A stretch of DNA of 13,732 nt from UBA10133 sp964528565 (GTDB lineage: Bacteria; Patescibacteriota; Microgenomatia; UBA1400; MFAQ01). Made by a program: the position numbers and the translations under genes. The stretch spans positions 1 through 13,732 of the forward strand of contig CAZGSP010000036.1 in the NCBI GenBank assembly GCA_964528565.1, read 5' to 3'. The notes beneath the pieces are model-generated. The model saw nothing but the letters and a program-made list of their open reading frames with translations. It made no database searches and was not told where the DNA came from. Of this stretch, positions 6,861 through 12,465 are shown one piece after another; position 1 is the first letter of the stretch, and the number at the start of each line of letters is the position of its first letter.

Positions 6861-7520
6861 TTACCCGGTAATTTTTCTCAGTTCCATCCACGCCTTGGTC
6901 GCGGTGTCAAAATCATCAAAGTAAAAAATATCCAGATGCCCTCTAGCCGATCTGTCTGCCGGATTGTGTTGGTGGTCGATGGTTCTTCTTACCAAGCGCT
7001 CGCCATCATAATAGAAAGAGGTAATGTATTCTTGATTGCTCAAGAACTTTCTCACCACTTCCTTGGTAAGTGATTTTGTCTCCCGTTCCGTCACCAGACT
7101 GAGCACCTTTGATTCAGCCAACATCTTTTCTCGATCATCTAGCTTTTCTTTATCTCGATAGGTGGGCAACAGCATCCGTATCTCGTAGCGCCCTTCACCC
7201 AAAATAAAATCAAACTCCCACTCATCATCCACCTTGCCATACAACTCTTCCTTTAAACAAATTTTATCAATGAAAACTATGCACGCTTTGGATTGTTTTA
7301 GCTTTACAATCTCCGCTTCCAATTGTTTTGCCCTTGCCTCTACCAAATAAAAATCATCACAGTCATATTTAATTGTTCGGACCATGTCTGCGAGCTCGGT
7401 CCCGCGAGCCACCAGCTCCGGATCCCTTAGATACGATCCCAACACGACCGCCTCTCCGGCGATCGCGTCGATCCAGTTCCCCCGGCCAAGCTCGTTCATT
7501 AGATCGTACTCAATTCCCAT
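6861..7520 (-). CDS. Hypothetical cytoplasmic protein (219 aa)
   Basis: No family was recognised. The protein is soluble, rich in charged residues (many K/E/D/R), and has neither signal peptide nor membrane segment. A helical stretch with heptad-like spacing (VEARAKQLEAEIVKLKQ, about 59-75) precedes a likely beta-rich part (WEFDFILGEGRYEIRMLLP) and a second helical/charged part. The C-terminus is rich in aromatics and Asp (DIFYFDDFDTATKAWMEL). ATG 7520 has no Shine-Dalgarno sequence; TAAAAT lies exactly 6 nt upstream, which suggests a leaderless mRNA. It converges with the zinc-ribbon gene, and a bidirectional hairpin lies between the stops. Coding is supported by length, protein-like composition and codon use like its neighbours. 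Confidence 0.75.
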   Translation of the reverse strand: MGIEYDLMNELGRGNWIDAIAGEAVVLGSYLRDPELVARGTELADMVRTIKYDCDDFYLVEARAKQLEAEIVKLKQSKACIVFIDKICLKEELYGKVDDEWEFDFILGEGRYEIRMLLPTYRDKEKLDDREKMLAESKVLSLVTERETKSLTKEVVRKFLSNQEYITSFYYDGERLVRRTIDHQHNPADRSARGHLDIFYFDDFDTATKAWMELRKITG

Positions 7521-7526
7521 GCCCGT

Positions 7527-7532
7527 ATTTTA
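7527..7532 (-). promoter_or_regulatory. -10 hexamer 6 nt before the start of the 219-aa gene
   Basis: On the - strand TAAAAT ends 6 nt before the ATG. There is no TGn extension and no clear -35 element. It is listed because the spacing matches three other genes in the window. Confidence 0.4.
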
Positions 7533-7566
7533 ACCCCCAACAATAGTAAAATATACCTATGTCGAT

Positions 7567-7618
7567 GTAGCCCTGCCTGCCGGCAGGCAGGTCAGTTTGA
7601 TAGGCTACCAGGCAGGGC
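7567..7618. repeat. Nested palindrome with mutually exclusive stems upstream of tRNA-Arg
   Basis: Positions 7572-7591 are a perfect 20-bp palindrome (CCTGCCTGCC / GGCAGGCAGG). Its left arm can instead pair with a downstream copy: GCCCTGCCTG (7570-7579) is the exact reverse complement of CAGGCAGGGC (7609-7618), and GTAGCC (7567-7572) is the reverse complement of GGCTAC (7603-7608). The structures compete. It lies between the divergent 219-aa gene and tRNA-Arg. It could be a dispersed palindromic repeat or a terminator-like structure without a U-tract. Confidence 0.8.
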
Positions 7619-7641
7619 ATCTCATCTCTTTAATAAAACAC

Positions 7642-7714
7642 GTCCCGGTAGCTCAGTGGATAGAGCAACGCACTCCTAACGCGTAGGCCGCCAGTTCGAT
7701 TCTGGCTCGGGACA
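7642..7714 (+). tRNA. tRNA-Arg (anticodon CCT)
   Basis: A full cloverleaf can be drawn: acceptor GTCCCGG / TCGGGAC (one G-T pair), D-arm GCTC/GAGC with loop AGTGGATA, anticodon loop CTCCTAA with anticodon CCT at 7675-7677, T-arm GCCAG TTCGATT CTGGC, and discriminator A7714. It reads the rare Arg codon AGG. The closing pair of the anticodon stem next to the loop is A-C (7672/7680), a mismatch. CCA is not encoded and must be added by the CCA-adding enzyme. Confidence 0.95.
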
Positions 7715-7758
7715 CATCTACCCCAGTTCGACTCTTGGCATCGACACCCTCGTTCCGG

Positions 7759-7767
7759 TGGTATAAT
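7759..7767 (+). promoter_or_regulatory. Extended -10 promoter of the 251-aa gene
   Basis: TGG then TATAAT (7762-7767) lies 47 nt upstream of ATG 7815. A poor -35 candidate, TCGACA, lies 15 bp upstream. The leader contains AAGGAG five bases before the ATG. Confidence 0.5.
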
Positions 7768-7814
7768 AATATTACAGGTCTTATTTACCCAGTTCTTTTA
7801 CACAAGGAGTTTCC

Positions 7815-8570
7815 ATGGAAGTCAAAACTCGAATTCCTCCTGCCGGCACGCCTACTATCGCCGGCATTCTTTCCAGTATGGTTCTTCACCCCCCTTCAAC
7901 CACAGCTGCCGAAAAAGCCCTCGTTCAGCTGGAGGACCGTCTCAGCAGGCTGAGGGCCGGGCAGTTTTTCCCTTTTGAAGCGGTCGATAAAGACATACCC
8001 CTTCTTCAAGAGAAGATCAATCGCGGCAAAGAAGCCTTGCGGATGTTAAATCTTGGTTTTCCCTTGCTCGACCCCTCTTTTTTGGGCTGGATGAAGAAGG
8101 ATACGGGTATGCCGGCATTTATGGTACTACGGCTCAATGGTTCCAATGAATTTTCGATCAGAGTCCTACCGACACTGGCACGAATCGATAATATTCAGAC
8201 GGTTATCTGGACCATCAAGCCGGACCTGCCCGACGTATTCCTTGAGCAATACGAGAATACGATTCTCCACCTGGCCAAAATATCCAGAGATCGATTCCGG
8301 ATGGAAGAAATAGTTATTACTGCCGAAAATCGAGGCTGTATGCCCGAAAAAGCACGTAATAAAATTAGGTGGGTCCTGGAAAATGGGTACTTTGAAGAGA
8401 GTGAGATATTCATTATTTTTGAAGCTCCCCCATGGAAAATTATGGGAACCGGTCGCACTGCTCTGGGCGATCCTCTCGCCGTAGGCGTAAAGGCTGACCG
8501 AGTGTACGTCCTCGAGGCCTTTCTCCTTTCTTCGCTTGAGCAGTATGTCCTCACCCAACATACTATCTAA
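7815..8570 (+). CDS. Hypothetical protein (251 aa)
   Basis: No family was recognised. The protein is predicted to be cytoplasmic, with no signal peptide or clear membrane helix. A Pro/Thr-containing start (1-30) is followed by helical segments (AAEKALVQLEDRLSRLRAG, about 31-49; IPLLQEKINRGKEALRML, about 61-78). A mixed alpha/beta region follows (VLRLNGSNEFSIRVLPTL; IQTVIWTIKPDLPDVFLEQY), and the C-terminal part holds GRTALGDPLAVGVKADRVYV. The start is supported by AAGGAG five bases upstream and by a TATAAT promoter. A strong terminator follows directly. It lies between two tRNA genes, as a single-gene unit. The length, ribosome binding site, promoter and terminator all support a real gene. 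Confidence 0.8.
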   Translation: MEVKTRIPPAGTPTIAGILSSMVLHPPSTTAAEKALVQLEDRLSRLRAGQFFPFEAVDKDIPLLQEKINRGKEALRMLNLGFPLLDPSFLGWMKKDTGMPAFMVLRLNGSNEFSIRVLPTLARIDNIQTVIWTIKPDLPDVFLEQYENTILHLAKISRDRFRMEEIVITAENRGCMPEKARNKIRWVLENGYFEESEIFIIFEAPPWKIMGTGRTALGDPLAVGVKADRVYVLEAFLLSSLEQYVLTQHTI

Positions 8571-8577
8571 TAAACCC

Positions 8578-8606
8578 CCCCGCCTTCCGGCGGGGTTTAC
8601 TTTTTT
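8578..8606 (+). terminator. Rho-independent terminator of the 251-aa gene
   Basis: A 7-bp all-G/C stem (CCCCGCC / GGCGGGG, 8578-8584 with 8589-8595) has a TTCC loop and is followed shortly by six T's (8601-8606). It starts 8 bp after the stop codon. Confidence 0.9.
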
Positions 8607-8631
8607 CTCTTCTTAGTTGCCTTTATCAAGG

Positions 8632-8637
8632 TATAAT
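8632..8637 (+). promoter_or_regulatory. -10 element of the tRNA-Pro gene
   Basis: TATAAT lies 12 nt before the mature 5' end of tRNA-Pro, giving a leader of about 5-6 nt. The -35 candidate TTCTTA (8610-8615, spacer 16) is weak. Confidence 0.45.
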
Positions 8638-8649
8638 AAATCATTCTTT

Positions 8650-8721
8650 CGGGGTGTAGTGAATCGGTATCACGCTTCGTTCGGGACGAAGAGACACGGA
8701 GTTCAATTCTCCGCACCCCGA
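8650..8721 (+). tRNA. tRNA-Pro (anticodon CGG)
   Basis: The cloverleaf has acceptor CGGGGTG / CACCCCG, D-arm GTGA/TCAC with loop ATCGGTA, anticodon stem CTTCG/CGAAG with loop TTCGGGA (anticodon CGG at 8682-8684), a 5-nt variable loop, T-arm CGGAG TTCAATT CTCCG, and discriminator A8721. It reads CCG. The CGGGGTG acceptor start is typical of bacterial tRNA-Pro. CCA is not encoded. Confidence 0.95.
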
Positions 8722-8753
8722 CTTTACAAAAAATATCTCCCTTTTTATACAAT

Positions 8754-9704
8754 CTATCTATCTTCCAAACCCCTCCTAACAACATCAATGGCTTGCAATG
8801 CTGTTAGATTACGCATATGCCATCCAGATTTATCGTTAACGGTAAAATCAAATATGTCTCCCCAGATGGTAAGGTGGAATCCATCCCAAATGCCATGACC
8901 ACTCAATGGTTGTAGCGCACTCCACAAATTCCAGACCGGTAGTTGATACTTAGCCGCAAGTTGAGAAATCCCATTATTAGCTTTTTCATTAATAGCCGTC
9001 ATTGCCAAAATCGGAACGATCTTTTTATCCAAAAGATACAGAACCAATTTCTCCATATTTTGACCATAAACATCGGTTTCTCCGGTCCAAAGTTCTTCAA
9101 AAGAAATCACCACGACGCTGGGGTTCCACAGTCTTATTTCACAGTCAAGATACGACTCGCCCTTTTTACACTGATCCTGGCCATTGTTATCATACTTAAT
9201 CAATGGATTTTTCAACTGAACACCCACGATATTTTGACCCCCATGAACAGATGGTGGAAATCTTTTCCAAGACTCAGCATACCAAACAACAGTTTCATTC
9301 AAATACTGCTGATCGCTGGGAAGGAGATACCCCCCTTCTATATCAAATCTAGCCAAAAAATACCCGGGGACGTTTTGACAATCTCCAATTTTACTAAATC
9401 GATGGATATCGTTTCCCTCTTTGATTCCCTCTTGATATAGAAGCTTCATCGCAGGAGAAATAGCCTCAGGTATTATTGGCCACTTTTTCCAGTCACTTCC
9501 ATATACCAAGGTTGGCACCACTGTTGATGTCGGAACAATGACAGGCTCCACAGTACTTGTTGTTGTACCTGTTTCCACAGGTACGCTTAATTCCACCGTA
9601 TTTGAAACAACTACCGTCGACACTGCATCGTTCTGTTCGGCAGACGCGCAGCTAGCCAGCACCAAAAACAAAACCATTATCACCAACAACTCTAATTTTT
9701 TCAT
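8754..9704 (-). CDS. Lipoprotein with SGNH-hydrolase-like domain
   Basis: This 316-aa protein starts with a lipoprotein signal peptide; the lipobox LASC gives lipidated Cys19. A Thr/Val/Pro-rich linker (about 28-66) leads to an SGNH/GDSL-like domain (about 70-316). Block I reads HRFSKIGDCQ (101-110), with Cys109 where the nucleophilic Ser of GDS normally stands. The region NPSVVVISFEELWTG (194-208) takes the place of block III but lacks the usual G-x-N-D. Block V is DGFHLT (274-279), with the Asp-x-x-His pair at Asp274/His277. The stretches VPILAMTAINE and LPVWNLWSALQPL match the core strands of the family. It probably acts on carbohydrate or lipid esters on the outer membrane face, if it is active at all. 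AGGAGG stands five bases before the ATG. Confidence 0.8.
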   Translation of the reverse strand: MKKLELLVIMVLFLVLASCASAEQNDAVSTVVVSNTVELSVPVETGTTTSTVEPVIVPTSTVVPTLVYGSDWKKWPIIPEAISPAMKLLYQEGIKEGNDIHRFSKIGDCQNVPGYFLARFDIEGGYLLPSDQQYLNETVVWYAESWKRFPPSVHGGQNIVGVQLKNPLIKYDNNGQDQCKKGESYLDCEIRLWNPSVVVISFEELWTGETDVYGQNMEKLVLYLLDKKIVPILAMTAINEKANNGISQLAAKYQLPVWNLWSALQPLSGHGIWDGFHLTIWGDIFDFTVNDKSGWHMRNLTALQAIDVVRRGLEDR

Positions 9705-9760
9705 CCAAGCCTCCTGTTTAAATTTTCAAGTGCTTTAGCCATGAATATATCACCTGAATT

Positions 9761-9788
9761 ATTATAAGTCAATAATTTAACTCCCCAA
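9761..9788 (-). promoter_or_regulatory. Promoter of the SGNH-like lipoprotein gene
   Basis: On the - strand: TTGGGG (9783-9788), a 16-bp spacer, then TATAAT (9761-9766), giving a leader of about 50 nt with AGGAGG. Confidence 0.45.
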
Positions 9789-9813
9789 TATCCGCCAAAA
9801 GGTTATTTTTCAC

Positions 9814-9840
9814 AAAAAGGCCCCTCTGTTAAGAGGAGCC
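9814..9840 (-). terminator. Rho-independent terminator after the 101-aa gene
   Basis: On the - strand a stem GGCTCCTCT / AGAGGGGCC (9832-9840 with 9819-9827, one G-U pair) has a 4-nt loop and is followed by TTTTT (9814-9818). It lies 10 nt past the stop of the gene at 9851 and before the lipoprotein promoter. Confidence 0.85.
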
Positions 9841-9850
9841 GGTTCGCTCA

Positions 9851-10156
9851 CTATTCCGAGAAGGTTTTCTTGTCCTGATTAGGCAGAACTGCAATTTTCC
9901 CCTGGATGACCAGTTCTTTGAGAGAGGCCTCGGACCAAGATCCCTTCATCCCCGCGGCCAAGTACCCGGGTTCATCGTCCTTCGAAAACGCCTCTCGGGA
10001 CAAAACGTAACGCCCTCCCTTTTTTAAATCCCCGATGGACTCCCACATGAAGATGTCCACCGTGTCGGCTCCGTCCGGCCAAGGGTTTACTATCCTTACC
10101 GGCGAATCAACAGACCGCAATGGCCTACCAAACATCCTACTTAGAATAGTTTTCAT
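9851..10156 (-). CDS. Hypothetical protein (101 aa)
   Basis: No family was recognised. The protein is small and soluble, with a basic N-terminus (MKTILSRMFGRPLR). The middle is acidic/aromatic (ADTVDIFMWESIGDLKKGG) and the end helical (SEASLKELVIQ). There is no signal peptide or metal-binding motif. A strong GAGGAGG lies four bases before the ATG, the promoter has a TGA-extended TATAAT, and a terminator follows, so it is a well-defined single-gene unit that is probably well expressed. It lies downstream of ndk on the same strand but has its own promoter. Confidence 0.75.
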   Translation of the reverse strand: MKTILSRMFGRPLRSVDSPVRIVNPWPDGADTVDIFMWESIGDLKKGGRYVLSREAFSKDDEPGYLAAGMKGSWSEASLKELVIQGKIAVLPNQDKKTFSE

Positions 10157-10193
10157 CGTTCCTCCTCAAGCTGGATTTTCAAATTACCCCGAT

Positions 10194-10202
10194 ATTATAT
10201 CA
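10194..10202 (-). promoter_or_regulatory. Extended -10 promoter of the 101-aa gene
   Basis: On the - strand the sequence reads TGATATAAT: a TGn extension plus a perfect -10, with the hexamer at 10194-10199, about 37 nt before the ATG. Confidence 0.55.
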
Positions 10203-10231
10203 ATCCCATAGTGATTCTGCCATCCGGGAGT

Positions 10232-10699
10232 CTATTTCAAGTCCTCTTTGCCGTAAATCAGGCAGTCCATACCGCTCTGATAGCCAAAAATCTCGTCTGC
10301 GTTAAAAATTATGGCCATCTCTTTTTCGGCCGACTCCGGACTATCAGAGGCATGAATTAGGTTTTGCGAACCACTCATACCGAAGTCTCCCCGGATAGAT
10401 CCAGCCTCTGCCTCGCGCCCCTTTGTCGAACCGACAACTTTTCGTACGGCCGGAATAATTTCCAGCCCTTCCCAAACCATCGCCACGATCGGAGTCCAAG
10501 ACATAAATGTCTTTAGATCTTTGAAGAAACTTTTCTCTTTGTGGTGTGCATACCAGTTGTCGATCATCTCATCGGTCATCTGGACCATCTTAATAGCCAC
10601 CAATTTTAGACCTTTTGTTTCAAATCTGGAAATAATCTGGCCCACGAGACCTCTTTGAAGTCCATCGGGTTTTACCAAGACAACGGTTTTTTGCATCAT
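10232..10699 (-). CDS. ndk: Nucleoside diphosphate kinase
   Basis: The 155-aa length is normal or slightly long for bacterial Ndk. It transfers the gamma-phosphate of ATP to NDPs through a phosphohistidine in the cytoplasm. Visible motifs are VLVKPDGLQRGLVG (7-20, with Lys10), SIRGDFGMS (101-109), and the active-site segment NLIHASDSPESAEKEM (113-128), with catalytic His116. The usual GATNP...PGTIRGDF reads GSTKGREAEAGSIRGDF here, so the conserved Asn-Pro and Pro are lost. The start could be either of two adjacent ATGs (10699 or 10696). yraN ends 14 bp upstream in the same direction. TAAAAT lies exactly 6 nt before the first ATG, so ndk may also be transcribed alone as a leaderless mRNA. AGGA overlaps this spacer. 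Confidence 0.95.
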   Translation of the reverse strand: MMQKTVVLVKPDGLQRGLVGQIISRFETKGLKLVAIKMVQMTDEMIDNWYAHHKEKSFFKDLKTFMSWTPIVAMVWEGLEIIPAVRKVVGSTKGREAEAGSIRGDFGMSGSQNLIHASDSPESAEKEMAIIFNADEIFGYQSGMDCLIYGKEDLK

Positions 10700-10705
10700 A
10701 ATCCT

Positions 10706-10711
10706 ATTTTA
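10706..10711 (-). promoter_or_regulatory. -10 hexamer 6 nt before ndk
   Basis: On the - strand TAAAAT lies between the yraN stop and the first ndk ATG, with a 6-nt gap. No TGn extension is present. The AGGA in the gap offers an alternative reading as a weak ribosome binding site in a yraN-ndk message. Confidence 0.35.
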
Positions 10712-10713
10712 TC

Positions 10714-11073
10714 CTAATATACCGCCTGATAGTGTTCCAATTTTTCCGGTTTCCCGTCTTCCAGAAGAACAATCGCCACCACATCCACTCGGCAAGGGAC
10801 ATCCAACCTTTTTTCCAACAGGTAGACCTCCCCCATCCTTTTTACCTGCGCCAGCTTTCTGCTATCTACCATCTCTTCCGGTTCCCCAAAATCATGCCCT
10901 ATTTTTGTTTTTACTTCCACAAAGACTAAGGTTTGGGCGTCCCAACAGACAATATCTATTTCCCCAAATCGGGTACGGAAGTTCCTCTCTTCTATCTCGT
11001 AACCCTTTTTCAAAAGATACTCCGCCGCCATCTCTTCTCCCCGGTTTCCCGTCTTTTTATTTTCGGATTTCAT
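10714..11073 (-). CDS. yraN: UPF0102 family (YraN-like) PD-(D/E)XK nuclease-fold protein
   Basis: The 119-aa length is typical of the family. The sequence shows NRGEEMAAEYLLKKGYEI (10-27, with the conserved Glu of the first helix), the strand FRTRFGEIDIVCWD (32-45, Gly-Glu-Ile-Asp at 37-40), FVEVKTK (51-57, the E-x-K of the nuclease core) and VDVVAI near the end. The fold is that of Holliday-junction-resolvase/restriction-type nucleases; the cellular role of the family is not settled. In-frame TGA codons just upstream leave ATG 11073 as the only likely start. The ribosome binding site is weak (GGGG), and the leader forms a palindrome. ndk follows after 14 bp, so the two may be co-transcribed. 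Confidence 0.93.
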   Translation of the reverse strand: MKSENKKTGNRGEEMAAEYLLKKGYEIEERNFRTRFGEIDIVCWDAQTLVFVEVKTKIGHDFGEPEEMVDSRKLAQVKRMGEVYLLEKRLDVPCRVDVVAIVLLEDGKPEKLEHYQAVY

Positions 11074-11078
11074 ACCCC

Positions 11079-11105
11079 GTCATTCCGGTCATCACCCGGA
11101 ATCGA
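11079..11105. repeat. REP-like palindrome in the yraN leader
   Basis: ATTCCGG (11082-11088) and CCGGAAT (11096-11102) form a 7-bp inverted repeat with a 7-nt loop, flanked by GTC on one side and CG on the other. It resembles the GTCATTCC...GGAATC type of extragenic palindrome. It ends 8 nt before the yraN start codon. Confidence 0.5.
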
Positions 11106-11136
11106 TAAAAAATAATTCCTTATCCATTTTAACCAC

Positions 11137-11176
11137 AAAAAAGGACAGGGAGACTTTAAAAAATCTTAACCTGTCC
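11137..11176 (-). terminator. Terminator after the 149-aa gene
   Basis: On the - strand a 7-bp stem GGACAGG / CCTGTCC (11170-11176 with 11143-11149), with a 20-nt A/T-rich loop, is followed by TTTTTT (11137-11142). It begins 10 nt past the stop at 11186 and isolates yraN from the gene above it. Confidence 0.75.
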
Positions 11177-11185
11177 AAAAAACAT

Positions 11186-11635
11186 CTAATTAAAATGGGG
11201 CTCACTGTTTGGATTCCAACCGGCGGGATCGAGACCCTCTCGATTGGGATTAAAAATGTAATCGGGAACTATACCAAGGGCGAAAAGAGAGTACTCTGCT
11301 TCCCCGCCATAGATCTCATCTGTTGCTTTAGCGAACCAGTGGCCGCCTTTGAGATAGGGATTTGAGGTAAATATCAGATGGATCATTTCCACAGTACCTA
11401 TTCTGATATTGCCTTGACCAAACCAATTATATTTCTCCGGATGAGCGAGTGCGTCCAGAAATTGCGAGTCTTTTGTAATGTGGGGTGCGGCGTTTACGAG
11501 CATGTTTTTGATCCCGACGATCACTTTTAAACCAGGCTTTACATCACAACGCCTGACTTGGTAGTGGTGATCCCAGGGATGCCTTTCCCGTCCGGTGAGA
11601 AGCCTGTTCCTTAAGTTTAGTAATGACTGCTTCAC
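11186..11635 (-). CDS. Hypothetical protein (149 aa)
   Basis: No family was recognised. The protein is soluble and unusually rich in His, Trp, Tyr, Phe, Asn and Pro. It starts basic (about 1-18), then HPWDHHYQVRRCDVKPG, a possible strand pair GLKVIVGIKNMLVN, and a region with NWFGQGNIRIGTVEMIHLIF and GGHWFAKATDEIYGGEAEYS. The end is Asn/Pro-rich (FNPNREGLDPAGWNPNSEP). There is one Cys, no signal peptide and no membrane helix. The start is GTG with GGAGG six bases upstream, and a terminator follows. His/Asp/Glu richness might suggest metal binding, but no known motif is seen. Confidence 0.7.
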   Translation of the reverse strand: MKQSLLNLRNRLLTGRERHPWDHHYQVRRCDVKPGLKVIVGIKNMLVNAAPHITKDSQFLDALAHPEKYNWFGQGNIRIGTVEMIHLIFTSNPYLKGGHWFAKATDEIYGGEAEYSLFALGIVPDYIFNPNREGLDPAGWNPNSEPHFN

Positions 11636-11733
11636 GTTACGCCTCCATCAAGTTATTTTCAAAGAATTACCTATGGGCTATAGGATATCACTGCTGGCCG
11701 GAAATGTCAAAACCCAACCCCGAATAGGCACAT

Positions 11734-12387
11734 CTACATTCCAAAATAGCGCGGGCCTTTGCCGTCGTTCGGCCTAATCGGCTCGACCGGCTTGGGTTGG
11801 GATTTTTCCGGTTTACTTTTTTCAACTTTTGGCTCCTGTTTCTTGTGCGAATAGTTGAGCCTTTTCCGGAGATCGCTGACGTTTACGAAATAGCTCGAGT
11901 ATTTTTCAATAAGAGAAGAATAATTCCACTTGTTGGGCACGATTATTTTTCCCAGTTTTCCCTGCTGTTCCAGATACTCTTCCAGACAAAAGAAGTCCCC
12001 GTCTCCGGAGACAATAATTGCTTTATCGTACTTGGGAAAATTTATCATGGCGTGTAGCACCATCTCGGCATCGATATTCCCCTTCACTTTGATATCGGTA
12101 GTCTCTTTGTTTAGTATCTCGAGAATAGGTTTATATATTAGCTCAAACCCGTCTTGCTTCAAGGCATCGTACAATTCCTGATTATCCGGCATATATCCAA
12201 TAAAGATAAAGGCCTTTTGAACATGTAAATCACTTTTTAAGTATTCATAAAATTTTCCAAAGTCTAGGTTCCAACCCTTGTAACGAAAATGCTTTCCATC
12301 TGCCGTTCTGATGTCGTTTCTGACTCCCAGGTTTAGGTTCTGACTATCGATAAAAGCATAAACCACTTCATTTTTCTTGTTGTCCAT
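11734..12387 (-). CDS. NYN-domain (PIN-like, LabA/DUF88) putative ribonuclease
   Basis: Of 217 aa, about the first 170 form an NYN domain: VVYAFIDSQNLNLG (8-21, Asp14), IFIGYMPDNQELYDALKQ (61-78), NIDAEMVLHAM (104-114, Asp106), AIIVSGDGDFFCLEEYL (123-139, Asp129/Asp131), then KIIVPN. These acidic residues are the metal-binding set of PIN/FLAP-type nucleases, so cleavage of structured RNA is likely by family. Residues about 182-210 form a Lys/Pro/Glu-rich, probably disordered tail, perhaps binding RNA or partners. There is no Shine-Dalgarno sequence. The -10 hexamer lies 10 nt before the ATG, so the leader is very short. Confidence 0.9.
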   Translation of the reverse strand: MDNKKNEVVYAFIDSQNLNLGVRNDIRTADGKHFRYKGWNLDFGKFYEYLKSDLHVQKAFIFIGYMPDNQELYDALKQDGFELIYKPILEILNKETTDIKVKGNIDAEMVLHAMINFPKYDKAIIVSGDGDFFCLEEYLEQQGKLGKIIVPNKWNYSSLIEKYSSYFVNVSDLRKRLNYSHKKQEPKVEKSKPEKSQPKPVEPIRPNDGKGPRYFGM

Positions 12388-12397
12388 ATATATAAAG

Positions 12398-12425
12398 ATG
12401 ATACACCACTTGCTTCACAGCACAA
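12398..12425 (-). promoter_or_regulatory. Promoter of the NYN gene overlapping the upstream terminator
   Basis: On the - strand: TTGTGC (12420-12425), a 16-bp spacer and TATCAT (12398-12403). The -35 element overlaps the U-tract (12424-12429) of the terminator of the 381-aa gene. Confidence 0.4.
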
Positions 12426-12449
12426 AAAAGGCCCCCATTGCTGGAGGCC
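12424..12449 (-). terminator. Rho-independent terminator of the secreted 381-aa protein gene
   Basis: On the - strand a 7-bp stem GGCCTCC / GGGGGCC (12443-12449 with 12430-12436, one G-U pair) has a 6-nt loop and is followed by TTTTTT. It begins 17 nt past the stop codon. Confidence 0.85.
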
Positions 12450-12465
12450 AGTATTAGAAACAGAA

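Noticed and set aside
8943..9440. 165-codon + strand open frame
   Set aside because: It lies entirely inside the SGNH-like lipoprotein gene on the other strand, which has signal peptide, family motifs, promoter and ribosome binding site.
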